Positions 1-9,276 of a DNA stretch of 64,000 bases are shown here, piece after piece. The notes beneath the pieces were generated by a model that did no database searches, was not told the DNA's origin, and saw only the letters and a list, made by a program, of their open reading frames with translations. Each line of letters opens with the position of its first letter. Within the stretch, counting starts at the first letter, position 1. The stretch is from Gracilimonas sediminicola (GTDB lineage Bacteria > Bacteroidota > Rhodothermia > Balneolales > Balneolaceae): the NCBI RefSeq assembly GCF_024320785.1, contig NZ_JANDBC010000003.1:434001-498000 (forward strand), given 5' to 3'. Position numbers and translations under genes: made by a program.

Positions 1-1
1 G

Positions 2-883
2 TCCATCATGAAAGAGCTCAATAAGGAGTTTCATGGAGCGCTGGACACCGCCATCGATATTTTCACCAATCAGCACAAGAAGAAGTTTCTGCATCAGTTG
101 ATTTCTTCCCAGCTCGATTTAGATCGCCTCGATTACCTTCGACGGGATAGTTTTTTTACCGGTGTTTCGGAAGGTACGGTAGGTATCAACCGGATTTTGA
201 AGACCATGCGGGTTTTCAAAGGGAACATTGTGATTGAAAAGAAAGGAATATATGCTGTTGAGAATTACATTATCGCCCGCCGTTTGATGTACATGCAGGT
301 GTACCAACACAAAACTGTTTTAAGTGCAGATTTTTTACTTCGAAGCATATTTAAGCGGGTACATCATCTAATTGCTGACGGAAAGGAACTGGATTTTGCC
401 TCACCGGCCCTTCAGTATTTCCTGACCGAACAGCCTTCAGCCAAGAAAACAATCACTAAACAAATGATTGACCGTTACGCTGAAATGGATGACCACGATG
501 TGTACTTAAGTATAAAAATCTGGAAGAAATGCGGAGATAAAATTCTGTCGAATCTCTGCCACCGGTTTCTAAATCGGGATTTATTCCGAACCACCTTTCT
601 GGATAAGAAACCCACCAAAGCCCAGCTGAATGAAATCACCCAGAAAACTCAAAAAGCGCTAAAAAGACTTCGATTGCCTACAGATGAAACAGCTGTGGAA
701 CATTATCTGGGTTTTGAAAACAGCTATTCAGAAGCCTACAAATATAAGAATGAGAGCATCTGGATTTTGGAGGACGAGAAGGCTATTGAGTTCTCTAAAG
801 CTGCAGAAACAAAAAATATTATAGCTTTAACAGAACCCGTTGTAAAACACTACTGCGTGCACCTAAAAGATATCAGCATTTAA
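2..883 (+). CDS. HD-superfamily phosphohydrolase, C-terminal part (5' end off window)
   Basis: The frame is open from base 2, so the start lies upstream of the window; about 293 residues are visible of a family usually near 400. The block SSQLDLDRLDYLRRDSF at about residues 33-49 is characteristic of COG1078 HD phosphohydrolases (YwfO/SAMHD1-like) and probably carries the last metal-ligand Asp; the N-terminal HD motif is outside the window. Known members hydrolyse dNTPs or related nucleotides, but the substrate here cannot be read from sequence. The 3' end overlaps the convergent receiver gene by four bases. Confidence 0.85.
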   Translation, partial: SIMKELNKEFHGALDTAIDIFTNQHKKKFLHQLISSQLDLDRLDYLRRDSFFTGVSEGTVGINRILKTMRVFKGNIVIEKKGIYAVENYIIARRLMYMQVYQHKTVLSADFLLRSIFKRVHHLIADGKELDFASPALQYFLTEQPSAKKTITKQMIDRYAEMDDHDVYLSIKIWKKCGDKILSNLCHRFLNRDLFRTTFLDKKPTKAQLNEITQKTQKALKRLRLPTDETAVEHYLGFENSYSEAYKYKNESIWILEDEKAIEFSKAAETKNIIALTEPVVKHYCVHLKDISI

Positions 884-1356
884 GAAGCCGATTTTTTAAC
901 GGGTAGGAATTGGGAGAGTTTGTCAAACAGATCTTCTTCATTAAAAGGTTTTTTCAGGTATTCCGAAAATCCTTGATTCATTAAGTCTGATCTCGATTCT
1001 TTATGTTCCCCGGAAGTAAAAGCGATGATAGGGATGCTGTTTACTTTATTACCCCGGTTTAACTTTCTGATTTTTCTCATGGCTTCGATACCGCCCATCA
1101 CAGGCATACAAATATCCATTAGAATTACATCGGGCTTTTGTCCCTCAAAGTGTAGCAGCGCTTCTACCCCGTTTTCGGCTTCTTGTGTCTCGAAATTATT
1201 TCGCTCGAGTATAATCCTGGCCAGGCTTCTGTTAAACTTAAGATCATCTACGATCAAAGCCTTCAGTGCCTTCGTATCTTTTTTTGTTGGATTATGTTTT
1301 AAAGCCCGGCTCATTCTATAATTTATAAGATGATTTCCGCCATTCACGTAACTCAT
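880..1356 (-). CDS. Stand-alone response regulator receiver protein (CheY-like)
   Basis: A 158-residue protein consisting of one receiver domain after a basic N-terminal extension of about 30 residues; no output domain follows. The acidic pair VDD (37-38), phospho-acceptor Asp81 in LMDICMP, Thr114 in FTSG and Lys136 in KKPF are all present, so it should be phosphorylatable. A TTG lies just before the ATG at 1356, and a second ATG at 1314 (MSRALK) would remove 14 residues; neither has a clear ribosome binding site. No histidine kinase is nearby, so the partner is unknown. Confidence 0.88.
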   Translation of the reverse strand: MSYVNGGNHLINYRMSRALKHNPTKKDTKALKALIVDDLKFNRSLARIILERNNFETQEAENGVEALLHFEGQKPDVILMDICMPVMGGIEAMRKIRKLNRGNKVNSIPIIAFTSGEHKESRSDLMNQGFSEYLKKPFNEEDLFDKLSQFLPVKKSAS

Positions 1357-1423
1357 CAAAATTATTAAAAGAGACTTCGGATTACAGGTTAATCTTTCTT
1401 AATTAATACTTGTAAATCGGGTA

Positions 1424-1891
1424 TCAGACACGCTTATAGGTTATGAAGCTGAGCTCTTCGTGATCCTCTCTCGATTCTTCCTTCCAGGTTGTTCCTATTT
1501 CATCTCTGTATTCAGGAAAATAGGTGTCTCCTTCATATTCCTGATGGATTTCAGTAATGATGAGCTTGTCGGCTATATCTATGGTTTGCCTGTATAATAC
1601 GCCGCCACCGATAATGAAAACTTCCTCCTCGTTAGACGATTTTAATGCATCTTCGAGAGAGGAATAGGTATCAACGTTCTTGTAATTTTGAGTTGTGGAG
1701 AGTACAATATTCTTTCGTTCAGGAAGCGGAATTTCATTTAACTCCTCAAAAACACCCCGGCCCATTATGATAGTTTTACCAATCGTGGTTCTTTTGAAAT
1801 GCTTTAAATCTTCCGGGTATCTCCACGGTAACCCGCCCTCTTTACCTATTACAAGATTGGGGTCGTGTGCAGCAACAAGAGTGATGGTCAT
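1424..1891 (-). CDS. folA: Dihydrofolate reductase
   Basis: Reduces dihydrofolate to tetrahydrofolate with NADPH. The protein has 155 residues, close to the E. coli length. Visible are the N-terminal strand ITLVAAHDPNLVIG, the substrate-binding segment GLPWRYPEDLKHF with the catalytic acid (Asp28), the cofactor segment IIMGRGVFE and the VFIIGGG motif. Its ATG overlaps the thyA stop by four bases (ATGA), indicating translational coupling. Coupling is sensible because thymidylate synthase produces the dihydrofolate that this enzyme recycles. Confidence 0.96.
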   Translation of the reverse strand: MTITLVAAHDPNLVIGKEGGLPWRYPEDLKHFKRTTIGKTIIMGRGVFEELNEIPLPERKNIVLSTTQNYKNVDTYSSLEDALKSSNEEEVFIIGGGVLYRQTIDIADKLIITEIHQEYEGDTYFPEYRDEIGTTWKEESREDHEELSFITYKRV

Positions 1892-2736
1892 ACTGCAACC
1901 TCAAATTTAATTACCGGATCGGGATCATAGTTCTCCAGTGTGAAATCATCAAAAGTTAGTTCATCTACCGGTTTGTTGGCTATTTTCAAGGTTGGAAGTG
2001 GTTTAGGCTTTCGGGTGAGCTGCTCCTTCAAACCATCAACGTGATTTACGTAGATATGAGCGTCTACTATGGAGTGCGCGAAGGTTCCCGGTTCAAGTCC
2101 AACTTCCTGAGCAACCGCCATGGTTAAGGCAGAATAACATGCCAGGTTAAACGGAATACCCAGGGCAATGTCTCCAGAGCGTTGCGTTAAATGGCAGTTT
2201 AACTTACCGTCAGCCACATTGAAAATATACATCAGGTGGCAAGGCGGAAGACCCATTTCATCCAGTAAACCCGGGTGCCAGGCACTCACCACAATCCTTC
2301 TGCTGTTCGGGTTATTTTTCAGCATATCAATAGCTCGCTGAACCTGATCAAACTCTTTGCGAACCCAAACTTCTTTATCCAGGGCTGAGCCGTTTCCTTC
2401 AAACCGTACTGATTCTTTCTCAAAATATGGAAATCTTCGCCAGAGCACGGGGTAAATGGGGCCAACATGTCCATCTTCATCGGCCCAGGCGTCCCAGATA
2501 TGGCAATCGTTTTCATCCCGTAACCAACGAATGTGATCCTCTCCCCTCAGGTACCAGAGCATTTCTAAAATCACCGATCTGAAATACACTTTCTTAGTGG
2601 TAAGCAGAGGAAAACCTTCCGATAAATCTACTTTATAAAATTCAGCAAAATTTGAAATCGTGTCGGTGCCGGTCCGGTTTTCTTTCCTGACCCCATTTTC
2701 AAGTACGCTTTTTACAAGATCGTGGTATGCTTTCAT
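1888..2736 (-). CDS. thyA: Thymidylate synthase (ThyA type)
   Basis: Converts dUMP to dTMP using methylene-tetrahydrofolate. The 282-residue protein shows the active-site Cys166 in LPPCHLMY, the phosphate-binding RRIVVSAWHPG segment, the QRSGDIALGIPFN block and the C-terminal DAHIYVNH motif. It starts with ATG 16 bases after mgtE and is coupled to folA by a four-base overlap. The segment around residues 105-130 is slightly longer than in the 264-residue E. coli protein. The glyA gene at 53 kb would supply the methylene-tetrahydrofolate. Confidence 0.97.
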   Translation of the reverse strand: MKAYHDLVKSVLENGVRKENRTGTDTISNFAEFYKVDLSEGFPLLTTKKVYFRSVILEMLWYLRGEDHIRWLRDENDCHIWDAWADEDGHVGPIYPVLWRRFPYFEKESVRFEGNGSALDKEVWVRKEFDQVQRAIDMLKNNPNSRRIVVSAWHPGLLDEMGLPPCHLMYIFNVADGKLNCHLTQRSGDIALGIPFNLACYSALTMAVAQEVGLEPGTFAHSIVDAHIYVNHVDGLKEQLTRKPKPLPTLKIANKPVDELTFDDFTLENYDPDPVIKFEVAV

Positions 2737-2752
2737 CGAAGTATGTTGGGCT

Positions 2753-4135
2753 TTAAAGTAAGGTTCCGCTTAAAAGTACAATTGCTATGGTAAAATAAAT
2801 AATGATTCCGCTCACATCTACTATAGTTGCAACAAAAGGAGCTGAAGATACGGCCGGATCCAAATTCATTTTTGAGAGAAAGAACGGCAGCATGGCCCCG
2901 GTAAAATTCCCGAACAACACAATGGAAAAAAGGCTCAATCCAATCACTCCTGCTGTAAGGAATACAGTTTTGGAAAGCTCAGCTCCTCCAATTAAATCCC
3001 ACCCGATTAAGGTGAAAAATCCTAACAGACCAATCAATCCTCCAAGCATAAGACCAGATGTAAATTCACGTCTGAATACTTTCTTCCAGTCTTCCGGTTT
3101 AAGGTCGTCGGTGGCAAGGGCTCGTATCACCAATGTAGCCGCCTGAGAGCCGGAGTTACCTCCACTGGAGATAATCAACGGCACAAAAAACGACAAGGCT
3201 ACGACTTTCTGAAGTACTTCTTCATACCCACCCATAGCGATGGCGGTTAATATCTGTCCGACAAAAAGCACAATCAGCCACCAAAGCCGTTTTTTAACGA
3301 TATCGAAAATGGAGGATTGAGAATAATAGTCATCCAGAGCATCCATACCGGCCATTTTCTGCATATCCTCGGTAGTCTCTTCCTCGGCCACGTCAATCAC
3401 GTCATCTGCAGTCACAATTCCTACAAGCACCCCATCCGAATCAACAACCGGTAAGGCTACACGGTCGTATTTGGCCAGCATCTTAACCGCCTCTTCCTGA
3501 TCATCATAAACAGACAGAGCTTCAAAAGAGCGGTCCATCAACACATCAATCTGGTCTTCCTGATTAGCCAGGATCAGATGGGTAATCCGAAGATCATCAA
3601 TCAGGTGCTCTTTGTCATCAACCACGTAAATTACGTTAATGGTTTCTGCAGTTTCCCCATACTTGCGGATGTGAGCCATACTCCGCTCTATCGACCAATC
3701 CGATTTCACCCGAACATAGCGTGGAGTCATCAATCGGCCAACGCTTTCTTCGGGGTAACCCAGCAGTTTCTTAAGCTGTTTCTGGTCTTCCCGGTTGATG
3801 GAGTTCATAACCCGCTGGGTTAGATGTCCGGGCAATTCTTCCAGAATCGAAACCTGTTCATCAGGCTCAAGATTAACCATTACATCACTCAGCTGCTGCT
3901 TGCTGAACAGCTCCAGAAGCTCCACACCTTTAGAAGATGGTAGTTCTGCAAAAACATCGGCAGCCACCGGTTTCTTCAACAGCCGGAAAACAACCACGGC
4001 AATATCGCCCGGTAATTCAAGTAACAGGTCGGCAATGTCAACGGCGGGCACATCGTTCAACACCTCTTTTAAGGCCACCCAATCTTTGGAAGCGATGAGC
4101 TCTTCGAATTCCGGTTTAATGAGTTGAACAAACAT
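2753..4135 (-). CDS. mgtE: MgtE-type magnesium transporter
   Basis: A 460-residue Mg2+ channel/transporter of the inner membrane. Domain order is clear: a helical N-terminal domain (about 1-125), a pair of CBS domains (about 130-255; PEESVGRLMTPR starts the first) and about five membrane segments (285-460). The transmembrane part holds the family block SSGGNSGSQAATLV and the pore segment APFVATIVDVSG, whose Asp corresponds to the pore Asp of characterised MgtE proteins. CBS domains sense Mg2+ in the family. It appears to be first in an mgtE-thyA-folA run; the 113 bases upstream show no Mg2+ riboswitch that I can recognise. Confidence 0.95.
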   Translation of the reverse strand: MFVQLIKPEFEELIASKDWVALKEVLNDVPAVDIADLLLELPGDIAVVVFRLLKKPVAADVFAELPSSKGVELLELFSKQQLSDVMVNLEPDEQVSILEELPGHLTQRVMNSINREDQKQLKKLLGYPEESVGRLMTPRYVRVKSDWSIERSMAHIRKYGETAETINVIYVVDDKEHLIDDLRITHLILANQEDQIDVLMDRSFEALSVYDDQEEAVKMLAKYDRVALPVVDSDGVLVGIVTADDVIDVAEEETTEDMQKMAGMDALDDYYSQSSIFDIVKKRLWWLIVLFVGQILTAIAMGGYEEVLQKVVALSFFVPLIISSGGNSGSQAATLVIRALATDDLKPEDWKKVFRREFTSGLMLGGLIGLLGFFTLIGWDLIGGAELSKTVFLTAGVIGLSLFSIVLFGNFTGAMLPFFLSKMNLDPAVSSAPFVATIVDVSGIIIYFTIAIVLLSGTLL

Positions 4136-4248
4136 GGATTTTCCTTTTGAATGGGCCTGTGGTGGACGGGCTAAGAATCGGGGTTAATCCATCAAAAAAC
4201 AAGTTTGGTGACGCTTAATTCTCTACAATCACCTTAGAAAATAACTAA

Positions 4249-4995
4249 TCAGTCTTTAATACTCTTTAGTGCTTCACGGGCTGCTTTTTGCTCGGCCTTT
4301 TTCTTGCTTTTCCCAACACCGGTTCCCAGTTCTTCCTCTCCTATCAGTACTTTCACCTCGAATGTACGATTGTGCCCCGGCCCGCTTTCATTGACCAGCT
4401 CATACCTGGGAATGGGCATTTTTTCAGCCTGCGCATATTCAAGCAAGGCACTTTTATAATTGTCCAGCGTATTTATGAGTTCTTTTATAATCAGGTTTTC
4501 TTCAATCACCTTATCCACAAAATCATAAGCATGCTGATACCCTTTTGTGATGTAAATGGCAGCAATGATGGATTCAAAAGCGTCTGCCAAAATACTCTTA
4601 GCAACCTTTGTACTACCGTTTCTCTCTCCCAACTCCATTAAATCTTCTATGCCCAGCTTCTTGGAAAAATCGGACAGTGTTTCTCCCCTTACCAGTTTGG
4701 CCCGGACTTTTGTGAGAAATCCTTCGTCTTTCTCAGGGTATTGATTGAACAAAATTTCTGCTGCAATCAAATCCAGGACGGCATCTCCTAAAAATTCGAG
4801 GCGTTCATAGGAGTCATACGTTTCGTACTGCTCCTGGGAAAGCGTGGAGCGGTGACGCAGAGCCTTTAAAAAAAGAGAAGGATCGTCGATTTGAAAACCA
4901 ACGATCCTTTCTAATTTCTCAATTCTGCTTTTAAGTTCAGGGCTAAGATCTGATTTCTTCTTCTTTGTAAAAAGAGACCTGAACCAATCGGGCAT
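4249..4995 (-). CDS. rnc: Ribonuclease III
   Basis: Cleaves double-stranded RNA in rRNA and mRNA processing. The signature ERLEFLGDAVLDLI lies at residues 64-77 and the second metal-binding segment (Asp138, Glu141 in LADAFESIIAA) is intact. A double-stranded-RNA-binding domain occupies about residues 174-245 and ends in KKKAEQKAAREAL. A short basic N-terminal extension (about 25 residues) precedes the catalytic domain. It follows fabF by six bases at the end of the fatty acid cluster, a linkage also common in other phyla. Confidence 0.97.
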   Translation of the reverse strand: MPDWFRSLFTKKKKSDLSPELKSRIEKLERIVGFQIDDPSLFLKALRHRSTLSQEQYETYDSYERLEFLGDAVLDLIAAEILFNQYPEKDEGFLTKVRAKLVRGETLSDFSKKLGIEDLMELGERNGSTKVAKSILADAFESIIAAIYITKGYQHAYDFVDKVIEENLIIKELINTLDNYKSALLEYAQAEKMPIPRYELVNESGPGHNRTFEVKVLIGEEELGTGVGKSKKKAEQKAAREALKSIKD

Positions 4996-5001
4996 GAATG
5001 C

Positions 5002-6246
5002 TTAGTCCTTGTACTTTTTAAATACGAGGGTTGAATTATGGCCGCCAAAACCGAATGCATTGTTAAGTGCGTATTCAACATCGCGTACCACCGCTTCATT
5101 AGCGGTGTAGTTCAGGTCACATTCCGGATCCTGATTTTCGATGTTAACGGTTGGAGGCACCATACCGTGATATATAGCCAGCAGTGATGCGATAGATTCA
5201 ATAGCTCCTGCAGCTCCCAAAGTATGACCGTGCATACTCTTGGTAGAGTTCAGGTTGATTTTCTTCGCATGATCGCCAAATACCTTTTTGATGGTATTGG
5301 TTTCAGCTATATCACCTAACGGTGTGGATGTGCCGTGCATGTTGATGTGATCTACATCTTCCGGCTTAATACCTGCTGCCTTCATGGCTTTGGTCATGGC
5401 CAGTATCACTCCGTTTCCATCCGGATCGGGAGCGGTGATGTGATATGCATCAGCAGAGAAGCCATACCCTTTGATTTCACCGTAAATACGGGCACCACGA
5501 TCGAGAGCAGATTCCAGGCTTTCAAGAATGAAAATACCTGCACCTTCACCCAATACAAATCCATCACGATCTTTATCGAATGGACGTGACGCCGTTTCCG
5601 GGGAATCGTTTCGGGTTGACATTGCCTTCATGCTGTTGAAACCAGAAATCCCGATTTTGGTAACCGGAGCTTCAGTTCCACCGGCAACGGCATAATCTGC
5701 CTGTCCATACCGGATGGTATCGTAGGCGAGCCCGATGTTATGAGAACCCGTTGCGCAAGCAGATACCGCGCAGTAATTAGGACCTCTGAATCCATATCGT
5801 ATGGAAATCTGGCCAGATACGATATCGGGAATAAGCATGGGTATAAAGAATGGGGAAACCCCTCTTGGCCCGTGCTCATGAAACGATACCGATTGTTCAT
5901 AGAAAGTTTCCATGCCACCGATACCGGTTCCCACCAATACAGCAACCTCATCCTTATTTATCTTTTCCAGATCAAGCTTACTGTCTTCGAGCGCTTCACC
6001 GGAAGCGATAAGGGCATATTGTGCCACTTTATCTAACCGCCGGGCTTCTTTACGATCGAAATAATTGGAGTAATCGTAGTCCTCAATCTGAGCAGCAAAT
6101 TTTGTGGCGAAGTCGGTTGTGTCAAAATGTTCGACAGGCCGGACTCCGTTTTTACCTGAAACTAAACCGTTCCAGAAGTCCGGTGCACTTTTCCCGATTG
6201 GGGTGAAGGCACCGATACCTGTTACTACAACTCTGCGAGTGCTCAT
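5002..6246 (-). CDS. fabF: Beta-ketoacyl-ACP synthase II
   Basis: Condenses malonyl-ACP with growing acyl-ACP in the elongation step of fatty acid synthesis. The 414-residue protein has the full catalytic triad: Cys164 in VSACATGSHN, His304 in NMHGTSTPLGD and His341 in MHGHTLGAAGA. Length and motifs are those of KAS II rather than the initiating KAS III (fabH is present separately). It lies directly after acpP and before rnc. Confidence 0.97.
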   Translation of the reverse strand: MSTRRVVVTGIGAFTPIGKSAPDFWNGLVSGKNGVRPVEHFDTTDFATKFAAQIEDYDYSNYFDRKEARRLDKVAQYALIASGEALEDSKLDLEKINKDEVAVLVGTGIGGMETFYEQSVSFHEHGPRGVSPFFIPMLIPDIVSGQISIRYGFRGPNYCAVSACATGSHNIGLAYDTIRYGQADYAVAGGTEAPVTKIGISGFNSMKAMSTRNDSPETASRPFDKDRDGFVLGEGAGIFILESLESALDRGARIYGEIKGYGFSADAYHITAPDPDGNGVILAMTKAMKAAGIKPEDVDHINMHGTSTPLGDIAETNTIKKVFGDHAKKINLNSTKSMHGHTLGAAGAIESIASLLAIYHGMVPPTVNIENQDPECDLNYTANEAVVRDVEYALNNAFGFGGHNSTLVFKKYKD

Positions 6247-6283
6247 AGGAATGTGTTATTAAATGTAGTACGTATTAAACTAA

Positions 6284-6523
6284 TTAAGACAGTTTTCCTG
6301 AAAGATAACTTACAGCGTCACCTACAGTGGCGATGTTTTCGGCGTCTTCGTCAGGAATACTGAGATCGAATTCTTTTTCGAACTCCATGATCAATTCTAC
6401 TGTATCCAGAGAATCGGCTCCGAGGTCGTTAGTGAAGTTTGCATCACCTGCAACTTCTGATTCGTCTACACCAAGTTTATCTACAATGATAGCTTTTACT
6501 TTTGATTCTACGTCTTGTGACAT
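6284..6523 (-). CDS. acpP: Acyl carrier protein
   Basis: A 79-residue acidic carrier protein. Ser38 in [10 protein letters not shown] is the phosphopantetheine attachment site. The start is supported by an AGGA-type ribosome binding site six bases upstream. It sits between fabG and fabF, with about 100 bases of leader after fabG that may allow its own higher expression; I see no distinct promoter there. Confidence 0.97.
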   Translation of the reverse strand: MSQDVESKVKAIIVDKLGVDESEVAGDANFTNDLGADSLDTVELIMEFEKEFDLSIPDEDAENIATVGDAVSYLSGKLS

Positions 6524-6622
6524 ATTGTGTCCTTTTCAGTGATTAGTTGGTAATTATAATTTTTATAAAATAAGTGTTTTCAACTTAAAAATTCAGTCTG
6601 GTATCTGCAATACGTAACCGCA

Positions 6623-7372
6623 TTACATTGCCATGCCGCCATCAACCCGAATTACTTCTCCGGTAATGTATGAACTCATATCCGAGGATAGGAATACAAC
6701 GGCATCAGCTACTTCATCGGCCTCTCCTGCTCTTCCAAGTGGAGTTTCCGCTTTGATACCTTCCAATACTTTCTCGTCAAGCTCACCGGTCATGTCGGTC
6801 AGAATATATCCCGGAGCAATTACATTTGCACGAATATTTCTGGACGAAAGTTCTTTGGCATATGATTTGGTGAACCCAATAATACCGGCTTTAGAGGCTG
6901 CGTAATTACTTTGGCCTGCGTTGCCGGTAATACCCACAACGGAACTAATATTAATGATAGATCCGCCTCGATTTCTCATCATGGGTTTGGCGGCTGCTTT
7001 AGAATAATTGAAAATACTTTTCAGGTTCGTGGTGATCACATCATCCCATTGCTCTTCGCTCATGCGAAGGATAAGATTGTCTTTGGTAATGCCGGCGTTG
7101 TTTACAATCACATCCAGCTTTTCCCAGTCATTTACAATCTCATTGATTACTTCTTCAGCACGTTCGTAATTAACCGCATCGGCCTGGAGTGCTTTTGCTT
7201 TGCGCCCTTTTGCTTCAATCTCGGACTTTACTTCTTCTGCGGCGTCAGCCGAGCGGGCATAGGTTATGGCAACATCGGCGCCAAAATCAGCCAGCTTAAG
7301 CGCAATGGCTCTTCCTATACCCCGGCTGCCTCCGGTTACCAAACACGTTTTTCCTTCAAGTGTTAAACTCAT
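6623..7372 (-). CDS. fabG: 3-oxoacyl-ACP reductase
   Basis: NADPH-dependent reduction of 3-ketoacyl-ACP in fatty acid elongation. A 249-residue short-chain dehydrogenase with the nucleotide motif TGGSRGIG at 13-20, NNAGIT at 91-96 and the catalytic residues Ser144, Tyr157 and Lys161 (NYAASKAG). The C-terminal YITGEVIRVDGGMAM is typical for FabG. It is nine bases downstream of fabD in the cluster. Confidence 0.96.
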   Translation of the reverse strand: MSLTLEGKTCLVTGGSRGIGRAIALKLADFGADVAITYARSADAAEEVKSEIEAKGRKAKALQADAVNYERAEEVINEIVNDWEKLDVIVNNAGITKDNLILRMSEEQWDDVITTNLKSIFNYSKAAAKPMMRNRGGSIINISSVVGITGNAGQSNYAASKAGIIGFTKSYAKELSSRNIRANVIAPGYILTDMTGELDEKVLEGIKAETPLGRAGEADEVADAVVFLSSDMSSYITGEVIRVDGGMAM

Positions 7373-7381
7373 AGTCTGTTC

Positions 7382-8269
7382 TTATTGATGTCCTGAAATT
7401 TCTACGTCTTTCAATGTTCTTTTAACCAAGCCCTGAAGCACTTTACCGGGACCAACTTCCACAAAGGCATTCGCTCCATCCGAGCTCATGTTGTTCAAGG
7501 TTTGTGTCCAGCGTACCGGATTCAATAACTGATTTAACAAATTTGATCTGATCTCTTCAGGATCAGTGGTAGCTTCGGCGGTGTAGTTACTGTAAATCGG
7601 GCAGTTTGTTTCGCTGATGTCCAATTTCTGCAGTTGATCTTTTAAACCATCGTAAGCCGGCTGCATTAAAGAGGAATGAAACGCTCCACTTACCGGAAGT
7701 AATTTTGCCATTCGGGCTCCATTCTCTTTGGCAAGTTCAACAGCTTTCTCTACCGCTTCCTGATATCCGGAAATCACAAGCTGCCCCGGACAGTTGTAAT
7801 TAGCAGCAATCACTTCTTTGCCGGTTTCTTCAGTAGCCTGAGCACAAACTTTTTCTACAGCCTCATCCTCCATTCCAATAACAGCAGCCATGGTTCCGGG
7901 ATTATCCGTACCGGCTTTCTGCATCAATTCACCCCGACGGCGAACAATTTTTAGCGCATCTTCAAAAGAAACGGCCCCACATGCTACCAGGGCAGAAAAT
8001 TCGCCCAGGCTGTGTCCGGCAACCATATCGGGTGTGACACCCAGCGTTTTAAATAACGCCACGGAGTGCAGAAATATGGCGGGTTGTGTAAACTCGGTTT
8101 GGGTAAGTTTCTCTTGTGGACCTTCAAACATAATGGTCTTCAGGTCGATGCCTAAAATTTCATTGGCATCATCAAAATACTTTGCGGCATGAGGGTTGGA
8201 GTCGTATAGCTCTTTCCCCATTCCTACAAATTGAGATCCCTGTCCGGGAAATAAATAGGCTGTACTCAT
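7382..8269 (-). CDS. fabD: Malonyl-CoA:ACP transacylase
   Basis: Loads malonyl groups onto ACP. The 295-residue protein has the N-terminal FPGQGSQ, the nucleophile Ser87 in GHSLGEFSAL and the catalytic His198 in SGAFHSSLM, matching the Ser-His dyad of characterised FabD. One base separates it from the fabH stop, indicating coupled translation. Confidence 0.96.
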   Translation of the reverse strand: MSTAYLFPGQGSQFVGMGKELYDSNPHAAKYFDDANEILGIDLKTIMFEGPQEKLTQTEFTQPAIFLHSVALFKTLGVTPDMVAGHSLGEFSALVACGAVSFEDALKIVRRRGELMQKAGTDNPGTMAAVIGMEDEAVEKVCAQATEETGKEVIAANYNCPGQLVISGYQEAVEKAVELAKENGARMAKLLPVSGAFHSSLMQPAYDGLKDQLQKLDISETNCPIYSNYTAEATTDPEEIRSNLLNQLLNPVRWTQTLNNMSSDGANAFVEVGPGKVLQGLVKRTLKDVEISGHQ

Positions 8270-8270
8270 C

Positions 8271-9263
8271 TTACTTAATCCCCCATGTTAAATAAATGGC
8301 GCCCCACGTAAAGCCGCCACCAAAGGCAGCCAATATGATGTTGTCGCCGTGATTCAACTTATCTTTCCAATCATACAAACAAAGCGGAATGGTTGCCGCC
8401 GTTGTATTTCCATACTTATTAATATTGATCATCACTTTCTCGTTAGAGAGTCCCATTCGGCGGGCAGTTGCATCAATAATTCTCAAATTTGCCTGATGCG
8501 GAACCAGCCATGCTACATCCTCCGGCTCCAGGTTATTCCGCTCCATAATTTCGAGTGACACATCGGCCATTCCCATCGTTGCTTTCTTGAAAACTGCGCG
8601 ACCATCCTGTTGTAGGTAGTGCATTTTATTTTTCACAGTTTCTTCGGTAGCTGGGTTTCTGCTTCCTCCGGCCGGCTGATACAGGCTGCATTCCGAATCG
8701 CCTTCCGTGTAATGCTTCTGATCTATAATGCCGGTGCCGTCTTCTGACTCTTCCAATAATACCGCTCCGGCTCCATCACCAAACAATATACATGTGGTTC
8801 TGTCGGTCATATCCAGGATGGAGCTCATTTTATCGGTACCGATTACCAAAACTTTTTTGGCCCGGCCAGACTCGATGTACATAGTACCGGTGCTCAGCGC
8901 ATAAAGAAAACCCGAGCAGGCGGCCGAAAGATCAAAAGCAAAAGCATTTTTAGCACCTATCATACCTTGTACAAGGCATGCTGTTGCCGGGAACATATAA
9001 TCCGGTGTTACCGTGGCAAGAATAATAAGGTCAATCTCTTCGGCAGATATACCACGATTTTTCAGGGCTTCTTTTGCAGCTTCTGCTCCCATAAAAGCCG
9101 TAGCTTTCTCAGGGTCTTTAAGAATTCGCCGCTCCTCAATTCCTGTGCGTGTTCTGATCCATTCATCATTGGTATCTACCAGTTTCTCAAGATCTTTGTT
9201 TGTCATTCGATCTTCAGGCAGATATTGTCCTACCGATGTAATTTTAGCTCGTTTTACTTCCAT
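8271..9263 (-). CDS. fabH: Beta-ketoacyl-ACP synthase III
   Basis: Catalyses the initiating condensation of acyl-CoA with malonyl-ACP. The triad is Cys116 (AACSGFLYAL), His256 (VPHQANLRI) and Asn286 (KYGNTTAA), with the same 30-residue His-Asn spacing as E. coli FabH. Length (330) is standard. It lies between plsX and fabD. Acyl-CoA preference (straight or branched) cannot be deduced here. Confidence 0.96.
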   Translation of the reverse strand: MEVKRAKITSVGQYLPEDRMTNKDLEKLVDTNDEWIRTRTGIEERRILKDPEKATAFMGAEAAKEALKNRGISAEEIDLIILATVTPDYMFPATACLVQGMIGAKNAFAFDLSAACSGFLYALSTGTMYIESGRAKKVLVIGTDKMSSILDMTDRTTCILFGDGAGAVLLEESEDGTGIIDQKHYTEGDSECSLYQPAGGSRNPATEETVKNKMHYLQQDGRAVFKKATMGMADVSLEIMERNNLEPEDVAWLVPHQANLRIIDATARRMGLSNEKVMININKYGNTTAATIPLCLYDWKDKLNHGDNIILAAFGGGFTWGAIYLTWGIK

Positions 9264-9276
9264 GAAGAGATTTAGC

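Noticed and set aside
4136-4248. Possible Mg2+-sensing riboswitch before mgtE
   Set aside because: Only 113 bases are available and none of the M-box core elements can be recognised.
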